Positions 9,870-18,020 of a stretch of 64,000 nucleotides of DNA are shown in pieces (the stretch's first letter is position 1; the number at the start of each line of letters is the position of its first letter). The stretch covers positions 61,123-125,122 of the forward strand of contig JAJSAL010000057.1 of assembly GCA_024274705.1 (NCBI GenBank), in the 5' to 3' direction. Both the position numbers and the translations under genes were made by a program. Origin of the DNA: Spirochaetota bacterium. Lineage in GTDB: Bacteria > Spirochaetota > Spirochaetia > SPDA01 > JAJSAL01. Below the pieces are notes generated by a model that was not told the DNA's origin, did not search any database, and saw nothing but the letters and a program-made list of their open reading frames with translations.

Positions 9870-10271
9870 ATGCACAGGATTTCAACCTCAGGAATCGCCA
9901 GAAGGAAGGGGCGCTATTTCATTGCTCTCCGGAAGCCCGGCACCAGTATAGGAGAGCGATGGGAATTCCCGGGCGGGAAGGTGAAGCCCGGCGAAACGCC
10001 TGAAGAGGCACTGAAACGGGAATTCCAGGAGGAATTTAACGTCCTTGTCAGGGTGGGGACCAGGATTTGTGAAGGGGAATTCACCAATAGGGACACCTCT
10101 TATACCCTTTACGCCTATACTGTGGAAATAGATGGTGTTCCGGAACCGGTGGAACACCAGGAATGCCGTTGGGTATCTCCTGAAGAGATCCGCTCTCTTG
10201 ACTTTCCTGAATCCGACAGAATCGTTCTTAAAGCTTTACATCTGAACTCTGAAGACAAGCGATGGAAATGA
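9870..10271 (+). CDS. mutT: MutT-like Nudix hydrolase
   Basis: The 133-residue Nudix enzyme has the signature GGKVKPGETPEEALKREF followed by QEEF, matching G-x5-E-x7-RE-x2-EE. Short size, the N-terminal IARRKGRYFIALRKPG and the EFPGGK entry to the box fit the MutT/8-oxo-dGTP diphosphatase branch, which removes oxidised nucleotides from the pool. The substrate is inferred from family alone. The stop overlaps the start of the helicase gene by 10 bp, so it is probably co-translated with the mrfAB pair and shares a genome-protection theme with it. Confidence 0.85.
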   Translation: MHRISTSGIARRKGRYFIALRKPGTSIGERWEFPGGKVKPGETPEEALKREFQEEFNVLVRVGTRICEGEFTNRDTSYTLYAYTVEIDGVPEPVEHQECRWVSPEEIRSLDFPESDRIVLKALHLNSEDKRWK

Positions 10272-12613
10272 CATTTGAGGTGGCCATCGACAACCTTAGG
10301 TCCTCGGAATCATTCATGAAGAATGTAACGCATTGGGAGCGTATCCCGCCAAAAGAAGGGGTATTCAGGGATCTTCCTGACGAACTGCACCCTGAGATCA
10401 GAGAAGCACTGCTACGCCGGGGCATATCCCGGCTCTATACGCATCAACGGGAGTGTTATTCCCACGCCAGGAAGGGAAGTAACGTGGTTGTCGTTACCCC
10501 CACAGCTTCAGGAAAAACACTGTGCTATAACCTTCCGGTTCTGCAGACACTGCTGGAAGATAAAGAAGCGAGGGCGCTGTACCTGTTCCCAACGAAAGCT
10601 CTCTCCCAGGACCAGCAGTCGGAATTGAACGGAATTGTCCTCGGAGGAAGTTTGTCCATCAAGGTTAATACGTACGATGGAGACACCCCGTCCTCAATCC
10701 GGGTTGCTGCGAGGGATTCCGGCCGTATCGTAATATCGAATCCGGATATGCTGCATACAGGTATTCTGCCAAATCATCCTAAATGGATCAAATTTATCAG
10801 CGCGCTCAAATTTGTAGTAATCGATGAGATTCACATCTACCGGGGAGTATTTGGATCCCATATGACAAATGTAGTCCGCAGGCTGAAAAGGATCGCACGT
10901 TTCTACGGATCGGATCCGGTCTTTATCTGTTCATCTGCCACTATAGGAAACCCCCTTGAACTTGCTGAAAGGGTAATAGAAGGAGAGGCCGTGCTGGTGG
11001 ATAAGAACGGCGCACCTGGAGGCGGGAAAAATATCGTGCTCTATAACCCCCCTGTAGTGGACAGGGTACAGGGTATTCGCAGGGGTGTGGTTCTGGAATC
11101 GAAAAATCTTGCCGTTGATTTCCTGAAAAAGAATATTAAAACCATTGTGTTTGCACGATCCAGGGTACGTACAGAACTGATTGCTTCGTATATTCGATCG
11201 GCCTTGTCGAATGTGTACAACGAAAACCGCAGGATCAATGTCGAATCATACCGTGGCGGTTACCTGCCGAATGAACGGAGGGCGATAGAGAAAGGTCTCC
11301 GGGAAGGCACGGTGCAGGGTGTGGTGTCCACAAATGCTCTCGAACTTGGTATCGACATCGGTAGTCTCGATGTCTCCATACTTGCCGGGCTCCCGGGATC
11401 GATTGCTTCTTCCTGGCAGCAGGCGGGGAGGGCAGGGAGACGGAATACTGTGTCTCTGGCGGTCATGATAGCTTCAGCTTCGCCTACCGACCAGTACATC
11501 ATCCGTCATCCGGAATACTTTTTCTCCCGGTCACCGGAATCCGGATGGGTGGATCCGGATAATCTTTACATTCTGTTGGATCACCTCAAATGCGCCGTAT
11601 TCGAGCTCCCCTTCAAAAAGGGAGAAGATTTCGGCGGTAATGTGGATTCCATTATGTCCCTCCTTGAAGAGCAAGGTGTTGTCCGGTTCACTGAAGATAG
11701 CTGGTACTGGTCGGAGCGGTCGTACCCGGCGGAACAGATTTCCTTGAGAAGCGCTACTTCGAACAATGTTGTCATTATCAATACAACCGGCGGGAAACAC
11801 CATGTGATTGGAGAGATGGATCGCCCGTCTGCAAAGGAACTGCTCTTCGATCAGGCCGTATATATCCATCGCGGTGATCAGTACATCGTCACTCAGCTGG
11901 ATATGGAGAATCAGAAGTGTTACGTGGAAGAAACCGATGTGAACTACTATACGGATTCAATCGTGAAAACCGATATTCAGGTTCTCTACCGGGACAGGGA
12001 AGAGCATCTTTCAGGCGTTGACGTCGTGCTGTGTGATGTCCTTGTCCGCACCCAGGTGACGAAATACAAAAAGATTAAGTACGGTACCCACGAAAGTATC
12101 GGTTACGGTGACATCTTCCTCCCTGAAGAAGAGATGCACACCCGGAGTCTGGTTCTGCTGTTTACCCCGGAATCGGAAGCGGGAAAGGTTTTTGCTTCTG
12201 TTAAAAGTGATTTGAAAGAACACATCATTGCCGGTATCGGTACCCTTATTAAAAATGTGGCCCCGGTATTCCTTCTCTGTGATGCCAGAGATATCGGAGT
12301 TGCAGAGCGCCTGAAGGACCCTCATTTCAACGTGCCGGCTTTCTATGTCTACGATATGTATCCTGGTGGTACCGGACTCTCCGAAGGGTTTCTCGAAAAC
12401 TTCCTTCCTATCATGCAGGCGGCGCTGGAAGTCGTGTCTGTCTGTCCCTGCGAGAGGGGGTGTCCTTCGTGTATCGGAGCAGAAGCTGTGCGGCCCGGTG
12501 GGGGGCCAACGCCTTCAGAACGGGTACAGGACGTCGATCCTAAATCCGCACTATCAGCGTTTTTCCGCAATTGGATGCGCCCAGGCAATGACGAGAGATC
12601 CGGATCTTCTTAA
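10262..12613 (+). CDS. mrfA: MrfA-like DEAD/DEAH helicase with C-terminal zinc-cysteine domain
   Basis: A 783-residue superfamily 2 helicase. Motifs in order are PTASGKT (Walker A, near residue 80), DEIH (motif II), SATIGNP (III), STNALELGIDIG (V) and QQAGRAGRR (VI). The C-terminal half has the four-cysteine cluster CPCERGCPSC typical of the YprA/MrfA family. In Bacillus subtilis MrfA works with the exonuclease MrfB in a UvrA-independent repair route for mitomycin C lesions. The next gene here is a MrfB-like protein that overlaps by 26 bp, which strongly supports the assignment. Nudix overlap upstream is 10 bp. Confidence 0.88.
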   Translation: MEMTFEVAIDNLRSSESFMKNVTHWERIPPKEGVFRDLPDELHPEIREALLRRGISRLYTHQRECYSHARKGSNVVVVTPTASGKTLCYNLPVLQTLLEDKEARALYLFPTKALSQDQQSELNGIVLGGSLSIKVNTYDGDTPSSIRVAARDSGRIVISNPDMLHTGILPNHPKWIKFISALKFVVIDEIHIYRGVFGSHMTNVVRRLKRIARFYGSDPVFICSSATIGNPLELAERVIEGEAVLVDKNGAPGGGKNIVLYNPPVVDRVQGIRRGVVLESKNLAVDFLKKNIKTIVFARSRVRTELIASYIRSALSNVYNENRRINVESYRGGYLPNERRAIEKGLREGTVQGVVSTNALELGIDIGSLDVSILAGLPGSIASSWQQAGRAGRRNTVSLAVMIASASPTDQYIIRHPEYFFSRSPESGWVDPDNLYILLDHLKCAVFELPFKKGEDFGGNVDSIMSLLEEQGVVRFTEDSWYWSERSYPAEQISLRSATSNNVVIINTTGGKHHVIGEMDRPSAKELLFDQAVYIHRGDQYIVTQLDMENQKCYVEETDVNYYTDSIVKTDIQVLYRDREEHLSGVDVVLCDVLVRTQVTKYKKIKYGTHESIGYGDIFLPEEEMHTRSLVLLFTPESEAGKVFASVKSDLKEHIIAGIGTLIKNVAPVFLLCDARDIGVAERLKDPHFNVPAFYVYDMYPGGTGLSEGFLENFLPIMQAALEVVSVCPCERGCPSCIGAEAVRPGGGPTPSERVQDVDPKSALSAFFRNWMRPGNDERSGSS

Positions 12614-13745
12614 GAACCGCCTTTCCCTTCTACGCACCCGGGGACCCTGGACAAAAAACACCTCTTCCCGGAGCCGGTTGCCGCAAGTAGAGGAGCTGAA
12701 CCCGGGGGATGACTGGGAACAACGGGGAGACTACACTTTTTTCAAACAATCCGCCTCAGGTTTCGATCTGAACAGGAACTTACTGTGTCCTTTTCTATTT
12801 GGCAAGGAGATTCACGGTTCACGCCTCGTATTCTACGATACTGAAACCACGGGCCTGTCCGGGGGTGCTGGAACCTGTTTTTTCCTCATCGGTTTCGGAT
12901 ATGCCTCAGGCGGGCGGTTTCTGGTGGATCAGTTTTTTCTGAAAGATTTTCCCGGAGAAAAGGAGTTCCTGGAAATGATCAAACCGTGGCTGCAGAAGGA
13001 TGCCGTTTATGTGTCGTTTAACGGAAAGAGCTTCGACAGCCACATCATCCGAACCCGGTACATGATGAATAGAATAGACTTTGATTTTCCAAAACAGGTC
13101 GACCTGCTCCACCCTTCCCGCAGGTTATGGAGGAGCCTCATCGGTTCCTGCAGACTTAAAGGTTTGGAAGAGCAGATTCTCAGGATTCACCGGGAACAGG
13201 ATATTCCTGGATATATGGTTCCTGATGTGTATTTCAATTTTCTCAAAACAGGATCCGTGGCTGAACTGAAAAGAGTATTCCTCCATAACGAACAGGATAT
13301 CCGCACCCTGGCGAACCTCCTGTCGGTGATGGAAGGCGTCGGAAGCACTGCCGTGGATGTCCCATTCGATGTAGCGCAGTATGGCCGCATGCTTATCGCC
13401 GCCGGAGCAATAGAGCAAGGTATTGCTGCGCTTCTGAAGGCTTACCGGAATGGGAGTGTTTCCGCGGGAGCCCAGGCGGGTCTCATCTACAAAAAAAGGG
13501 GTGACTTCTCACATGCGGAGCAAATGTGGACACGGTTATGGGCCGGGGAAAACCATCTGCTCTCCGGCATCGAACTGGCAAAATACTATGAGCATAAGCT
13601 GAAGGATTTCAAAGCTGCGGTAACAATCGTTGATAAAATGGTCGCATTGACAGGCGATACCCCGGGTGTGCATCAGGAACTGCTGAAAAGGCAGGAACGG
13701 TTGCTCCGCAAAGGTGAAAAAAATGTTAGGAGTCAGAAAAAATAA
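12588..13745 (+). CDS. mrfB: MrfB-like DEDDh exonuclease with TPR-like C-terminus
   Basis: I take the start at ATG 12588 (385 residues) inside the end of mrfA; the longer open frame upstream is the shadow of the helicase. The catalytic domain shows YDTETTGL (Asp and Glu of Exo I), FNGKSFDSHIIRTR (Asp of Exo II) and LHNEQDIRTL (His and Asp of Exo III), which is the DEDDh pattern of YprB/MrfB. The last 120 residues contain helical repeats (AGLIYKKRGDFSHAEQMW) like TPRs, also as in B. subtilis YprB. It would trim DNA at lesions exposed by MrfA. The end overlaps the convergent GNAT gene by 13 bp. Confidence 0.85.
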   Translation: MTRDPDLLKNRLSLLRTRGPWTKNTSSRSRLPQVEELNPGDDWEQRGDYTFFKQSASGFDLNRNLLCPFLFGKEIHGSRLVFYDTETTGLSGGAGTCFFLIGFGYASGGRFLVDQFFLKDFPGEKEFLEMIKPWLQKDAVYVSFNGKSFDSHIIRTRYMMNRIDFDFPKQVDLLHPSRRLWRSLIGSCRLKGLEEQILRIHREQDIPGYMVPDVYFNFLKTGSVAELKRVFLHNEQDIRTLANLLSVMEGVGSTAVDVPFDVAQYGRMLIAAGAIEQGIAALLKAYRNGSVSAGAQAGLIYKKRGDFSHAEQMWTRLWAGENHLLSGIELAKYYEHKLKDFKAAVTIVDKMVALTGDTPGVHQELLKRQERLLRKGEKNVRSQKK

Positions 13746-14593
13746 GCTACATCGAAATCGATACAGTCGCGGAATCCCAGATTTCGATACACCTGTCTTG
13801 CGATGGTATTTGACTTCTTTACGAACAGGCAGGAACGTTTTCCCGAGTGTTCGATATCCTTGACGAGGGACTTGACGAGGGAAGTGGAAATACCCCTTTT
13901 CCGAAATTCCGGCACGGTATAGATACCGCCCAGTTGACAGTAGGTAAAACCTATTCCGTTGGTTCCTGCCTTAGCAATGGGTGTGCCGTTCAATTCTGCA
14001 ATATAGATGATCTGTTTAACCAGGTTCCGTTTCAGCATGGCCATACAGTTTTCTGCGTTGAAACGGCCCGGATGAACCAGGACTTCTTCATGTTCGTACC
14101 CGTATTGAAGGGGATAGAGTGACTGTGCATCCTGCTTTCCTGCTTTTCGTATTACCAGGCCGGGTATGTTCCTTCCGGGCTCTTCGGGAAAGCGGGGATC
14201 CGGTTTGACCATCAGAATATATTCCACTTGTGATTTCGGCTGGATTGAAAACGCATCCGTCGTTATGCGGACATCCCTCTTCGATCCAAGGACCGAGTGA
14301 ACGGAAGGGATAAAGAACAGAACCTTTCTTTTCAATACACGAATATCATCAGCATTCCACGTCTTTCGTTCATCCAGGACTGGAAGAATCAGGCCTCCCC
14401 GGGAAACAAGGAGGGCACCCTGGGGCCTTTCGCCTTCACTCCGGGTATACAAGAAGATCAAATGATGCTGATGCAGAAAACCTGAAGACTGTTTCAGGAT
14501 TCTGGAGGTAAATGAAACACAACGGTGCTCATGTTCCCGTAAGTAGGAGGTAAGTTGGGATAACTGTCTCGGAATTACCGGAACCCATCCCAA
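13733..14593 (-). CDS. GNAT-family N-acetyltransferase
   Basis: The C-terminal 110 residues form a GNAT fold with the acetyl-CoA loop segment PEFRKRGISTSLVKSL (R-x-x-G-x-A/S pattern) and the late segment ARQVYRNLGFRDC. The N-terminal 150 residues are not recognised. The open frame runs upstream into the glycosidase gene, but the likely start is TTG 14593, one base after that gene's stop, with an AAGGGCGG about 8 nt upstream; this gives 286 residues beginning MGWVPVIPRQLSQL. The substrate is unknown. It is the last gene of the trxB - glycosidase - GNAT run. Confidence 0.75.
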   Translation of the reverse strand: MGWVPVIPRQLSQLTSYLREHEHRCVSFTSRILKQSSGFLHQHHLIFLYTRSEGERPQGALLVSRGGLILPVLDERKTWNADDIRVLKRKVLFFIPSVHSVLGSKRDVRITTDAFSIQPKSQVEYILMVKPDPRFPEEPGRNIPGLVIRKAGKQDAQSLYPLQYGYEHEEVLVHPGRFNAENCMAMLKRNLVKQIIYIAELNGTPIAKAGTNGIGFTYCQLGGIYTVPEFRKRGISTSLVKSLVKDIEHSGKRSCLFVKKSNTIARQVYRNLGFRDCIDFDVAYFF

Positions 14594-14594
14594 C

Positions 14595-16289
14595 TTAAGG
14601 GCCGCCCTTAAAGAACGTGATGGGAAGTGAACCTTCAGGCGTAAAATCACCGTCAAGTACGGCAAACCCTGCAGCAAACGATTCTGTTCCGGTTCCATAA
14701 ACTGCAAGGGCGGATCGAACCCACGGTACCTCCCGCAGGTATACCGGGGTAAGAACAGAAAACACGATTACTTCTGTTTTCGAATTTTCAAGGGTTTTCA
14801 GCATTGCCAGGCTGTTTGGATTAGCCAGGCACAGTATTACCAGATCATAACGGCTGATAATAGAACGGAATTTCTCCAGTTCAGCCGGTCTGGCTGAGTA
14901 GAACGGGGTATAGGAAAAATAGTATGTGTCCGCGTCGGGAAACCTTTGTTTACCCTGTTTGAGGAAGCTGTTGAACTGACCCGCCAGAAGAATCCGTTCT
15001 TTTTTTCTTTGGGAAGGTACGGGGATAGAATCTCCCCTTATAAGTGTCACACTTCTGCAGGCGGCGTCGAAGAAGAATTCTTTTCCTTCCGGGGAAGGTA
15101 TTTCCCTGTCCGGTGCACCGGCATCCGGAAAAAGAGAAATACTGCCTCTGCTTTTAAGGAATGTCAGTTTTGTTTTCAGTATCCGCCGTACACTTATTAC
15201 AATCCTCTTCCGAAACTGATCATCAGAAGTATACCGGTCATACAGCTTCTGCCAGATTATATCGTTCAGTTCCGGAGTCCGGGAGAGCATGATCATATCG
15301 TTCCCGGCCTCCAGGGCTTTCTCGCAGATATCCGCAAGATCCAGTCCGTCGATCCATGCGCCCCGCATGCGGAGATCATCGGTAATGACAATGCCCTGAA
15401 AACCCATTCGTTTCCTTAAGAGGTCGGTCTGGAAGTACGGCGAGAGTGACGCCGGCAATGAGGACCCGGTGATATTAGGGAAACTCAGGTGCCCGCTCAT
15501 GATTGCAGGTAATCCTTCCCGAATAAGAAAACGGTAGGGCAGCAGTTCACGTTCCCAGAGCTGCTCCAGATCGATGGCTATCTCCGGAAGTACAACGTGA
15601 GAATCCAAGTCTGCGTCACCGTGACCCGGATAATGTTTCGCTGTACAGATAATACCCGCCTGTTCCATACCCCGGTAATAAGCAACGCTGAGGAGGCTTG
15701 TCTGGAGCGGATCCGACGAGAATGCTCTGGGCCCGATGACGTCTGCATCAGGGTTTGTGTAAATATCCACCGTCGGTGCAAAATTCATATTGATGCCTAA
15801 AGTCCGTAGTTCCATTCCGATGAAATAACCGGTGTAATACGCATCATAGGCCAGCCCGGAGGCACCGATGGCAAGATTACCCGGTGTAATGGATGTATTC
15901 CCTTTTACATGCCGAACCCACCCGCCTTCCTGGTCCGTCGCAATGAGGAGGGGGATGCCGTTCCGCGTTTCCGATGCGGCCGACTGCATTGAAGAGATAC
16001 TCCTGGTGAGTTCAGACAGATTTTTTACGTTCCATCCGAATATTTTCACACCGCCGATATTCCGGGTTCGTATCCACTTGAGTATTTCCGGAGAAGGTGA
16101 AGTTCCGGCATATCCCAGCAGAAACACCTGGCCAAGTATTTCCTGGTCGCTCATAGTCCCCAACAGCCGGTCCAGGAGCAGGTCCTCATCCCCTTCCTGC
16201 CAGAAGATGGGCTCTTCGTCTCCGAAAAGAGAAACAGTAAAAAAACACAGAAAAAAAGGCAACAGGAACCGGATAACACGGATCATCAT
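14595..16289 (-). CDS. Glycoside hydrolase family 3, NagZ-like beta-N-acetylhexosaminidase
   Basis: The 564-residue protein starts with a signal peptide (FLLPFFLCFFTVSLFGDE), so it acts in the periplasm or on the surface. The GH3 catalytic domain has TDQEGGWVRH, KHYPGHGDADLDSH (the NagZ His/Asp signature) and ITDDLRMRGAW with the nucleophilic Asp. A C-terminal second domain of about 170 residues follows, longer than in cytoplasmic NagZ and like the secreted Bacteroidetes/Firmicutes forms. Peptidoglycan or chitin fragments are the likely substrates. It starts 15 bp after trxB and its ribosome site AAGGGA overlaps the trxB stop. Confidence 0.87.
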   Translation of the reverse strand: MMIRVIRFLLPFFLCFFTVSLFGDEEPIFWQEGDEDLLLDRLLGTMSDQEILGQVFLLGYAGTSPSPEILKWIRTRNIGGVKIFGWNVKNLSELTRSISSMQSAASETRNGIPLLIATDQEGGWVRHVKGNTSITPGNLAIGASGLAYDAYYTGYFIGMELRTLGINMNFAPTVDIYTNPDADVIGPRAFSSDPLQTSLLSVAYYRGMEQAGIICTAKHYPGHGDADLDSHVVLPEIAIDLEQLWERELLPYRFLIREGLPAIMSGHLSFPNITGSSLPASLSPYFQTDLLRKRMGFQGIVITDDLRMRGAWIDGLDLADICEKALEAGNDMIMLSRTPELNDIIWQKLYDRYTSDDQFRKRIVISVRRILKTKLTFLKSRGSISLFPDAGAPDREIPSPEGKEFFFDAACRSVTLIRGDSIPVPSQRKKERILLAGQFNSFLKQGKQRFPDADTYYFSYTPFYSARPAELEKFRSIISRYDLVILCLANPNSLAMLKTLENSKTEVIVFSVLTPVYLREVPWVRSALAVYGTGTESFAAGFAVLDGDFTPEGSLPITFFKGGP

Positions 16290-16304
16290 GACATGGTTGT
16301 TCCC

Positions 16305-17240
16305 TTAACCGTATGCCTGACCCTTTAATTCATCGATGTACTGGGAAGCACTGTGTGCAGCGATGGCCCCTTCGCCTGCCGCAACCACGAGCTGACGAAA
16401 AGGGGTGGATCTTACATCGCCTGCGGCGTATAAGCCGGGAGTTGCAGTTTCCATCCGTTGATTGGTAACAATGTATCCAGCTTCATCCTTTTCAAGATCA
16501 GGAACGAGATCTGTTTGCGGAATGGAACCGATGAAAATGAACACAGCGGCACATTCCTCTTCATATGTCTCACCTGTATCGGTTTTTCCAAGTACAGCGC
16601 GCTGTACCTTGTTGTCACCGGTTATTTCTTTTATCACTGTGTTGAATCGTACCTCGATATTTCTGTTTTTCAATACCCGGTCCGCCAGGGATTTCTGAGC
16701 ACGGAACTGGTCTCTCCTGTGGACAACAACGATCTTGTCAGCAAGATTAGCGAGAAAAATAGCTTCGTCACAGGCGGCATCCCCACCTCCCACGACAACC
16801 ATTTTTTTGTTTCTAAAGAAGGGTCCGTCACATGTTGCGCAGTAGGATACTCCTTTGCCGGATAATTCCTTTTCCCCGGGAATACCCAGTTCGCTGTGTT
16901 TCGCCCCGGTGCTGAGAATGACGGCATAGGTAGTGAAAGCGCCCTTACTGGTTTCTATTGCAAAATAACCGTCCTTCTTTTCGATCTTTTTTGCGGTAGC
17001 GGTTTTAGTCTCTACACCGAAATTGACGGCCTGTTTGTGCATCCGTTCTGAGAATTCATATCCGCTGATAGGCTCTGGAAACCCGGGATAGTTCTCCAGC
17101 TCATCGATGATCAGTGCCTGACCGCCGGGAGCCATCTCTTCTATAAGCATTATCTTCAGATTCGCCCGCGCTCCATACTGAGCAGCGGTCAATCCGGCAC
17201 TTCCGGCACCTATAATGATGAGATCCTTGTCGATTTCCAT
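16305..17240 (-). CDS. trxB: Thioredoxin reductase
   Basis: The 311-residue flavoprotein has FAD motif GAGSAGLTAAQYGA, redox pair CATC (SYCATCDGPFF near residue 135), NADPH motif VGGGDAACDEA and the C-terminal FAD segment GLYAAGDVRS. It transfers electrons from NADPH to thioredoxin in the cytoplasm. Length is normal for the low-molecular-weight bacterial type. A GAAGGAG sits 7 nt before the ATG. It is divergent from the flagellar operon and is the first gene of a three-gene run. Confidence 0.95.
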   Translation of the reverse strand: MEIDKDLIIIGAGSAGLTAAQYGARANLKIMLIEEMAPGGQALIIDELENYPGFPEPISGYEFSERMHKQAVNFGVETKTATAKKIEKKDGYFAIETSKGAFTTYAVILSTGAKHSELGIPGEKELSGKGVSYCATCDGPFFRNKKMVVVGGGDAACDEAIFLANLADKIVVVHRRDQFRAQKSLADRVLKNRNIEVRFNTVIKEITGDNKVQRAVLGKTDTGETYEEECAAVFIFIGSIPQTDLVPDLEKDEAGYIVTNQRMETATPGLYAAGDVRSTPFRQLVVAAGEGAIAAHSASQYIDELKGQAYG

Positions 17241-17453
17241 GGTGTTCTCCTTCTCAATGCAAATGGTTTTTCACTTTGTTCTTTTCGCCGGTTCCACGGG
17301 GAACAGATGAACCCATGGTAGCAGGAATCGGGAAAAATTGGAATAAGACAGGAAAAGTGTTCCGTTCTGCACTTCTTATTCATTACTTGAACGGGACCTG
17401 GTTGAAAAAAATCTAAAAAGGGCATTCCATGTGGTAGAGCAGCAATAGAATAG

Positions 17454-17480
17454 TAAACCTCTTCCCCAGAAAGCCGATTA
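17454..17480 (+). promoter_or_regulatory. Sigma-28 (FliA) promoter of the flgN-flgK-flgL-fliW-csrA operon
   Basis: TAAA at 17454-17457, exactly 15 nt of spacer, then GCCGATTA at 17473-17480. The consensus is TAAA-N15-GCCGATAA, so 11 of 12 positions match. It is followed by AAGGAG at 17488-17493 and the flgN ATG at 17505. Confidence 0.85.
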
Positions 17481-17504
17481 TAGAAGTAAGGAGATTGCGC
17501 GCAT

Positions 17505-18005
17505 ATGGGATCTGTAACGGAATGTACTACCCTTGTCCGGATAATGATTGAGGAAATCCGGCTGTTAGAGCAGTTTTGCAGGGAAGAAGAAAAAATGAAG
17601 GAGTATATCCTGGACATGAGCTGGCCTGAACTGCAGGAAACTATTCAACGTGTCAATCCTCTTTCAATTGCTGTCTCTCTCATTGAACAGGAACGGGACC
17701 GGTGTTTTAAAAAACTCAAAACAACACTGAATACGTCCGGCGTTGAACGTTTCTATGCTTCTATTTCAGGACTCCAGGAGAAGGAACGGCGCGAACTGGT
17801 TGATACCTACAGGAAACTGAAAATGATGGTTTTAATGACTCAGGGAGTAACAAGAAGTATTGAAAGCCTGATCGAGACCTTGAGCGGAACCATCCGCGGG
17901 GTGATGGAGGAGCTGTTTCCCTACAGGAGAGGTAAGATCTATTCCGCAACAGGAGCGGCAAAAGATGTTGAAATGAATCCAGTGATGATTAACCGTCATC
18001 TGTAA
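17505..18005 (+). CDS. flgN: FlgN-like flagellar export chaperone
   Basis: A 166-residue, almost entirely alpha-helical protein with heptad-like leucine spacing, typical of FlgN, the cytoplasmic chaperone for the hook-junction proteins FlgK and FlgL. There is no strong sequence motif; the call rests on size, helical character and position directly before flgK (15 bp) under a sigma-28 promoter. The C-terminal end (GKIYSATGAAKDV) resembles the region that binds client tails in other FlgNs. Confidence 0.8.
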   Translation: MGSVTECTTLVRIMIEEIRLLEQFCREEEKMKEYILDMSWPELQETIQRVNPLSIAVSLIEQERDRCFKKLKTTLNTSGVERFYASISGLQEKERRELVDTYRKLKMMVLMTQGVTRSIESLIETLSGTIRGVMEELFPYRRGKIYSATGAAKDVEMNPVMINRHL

Positions 18006-18020
18006 GGTATAGGAGAGAAT

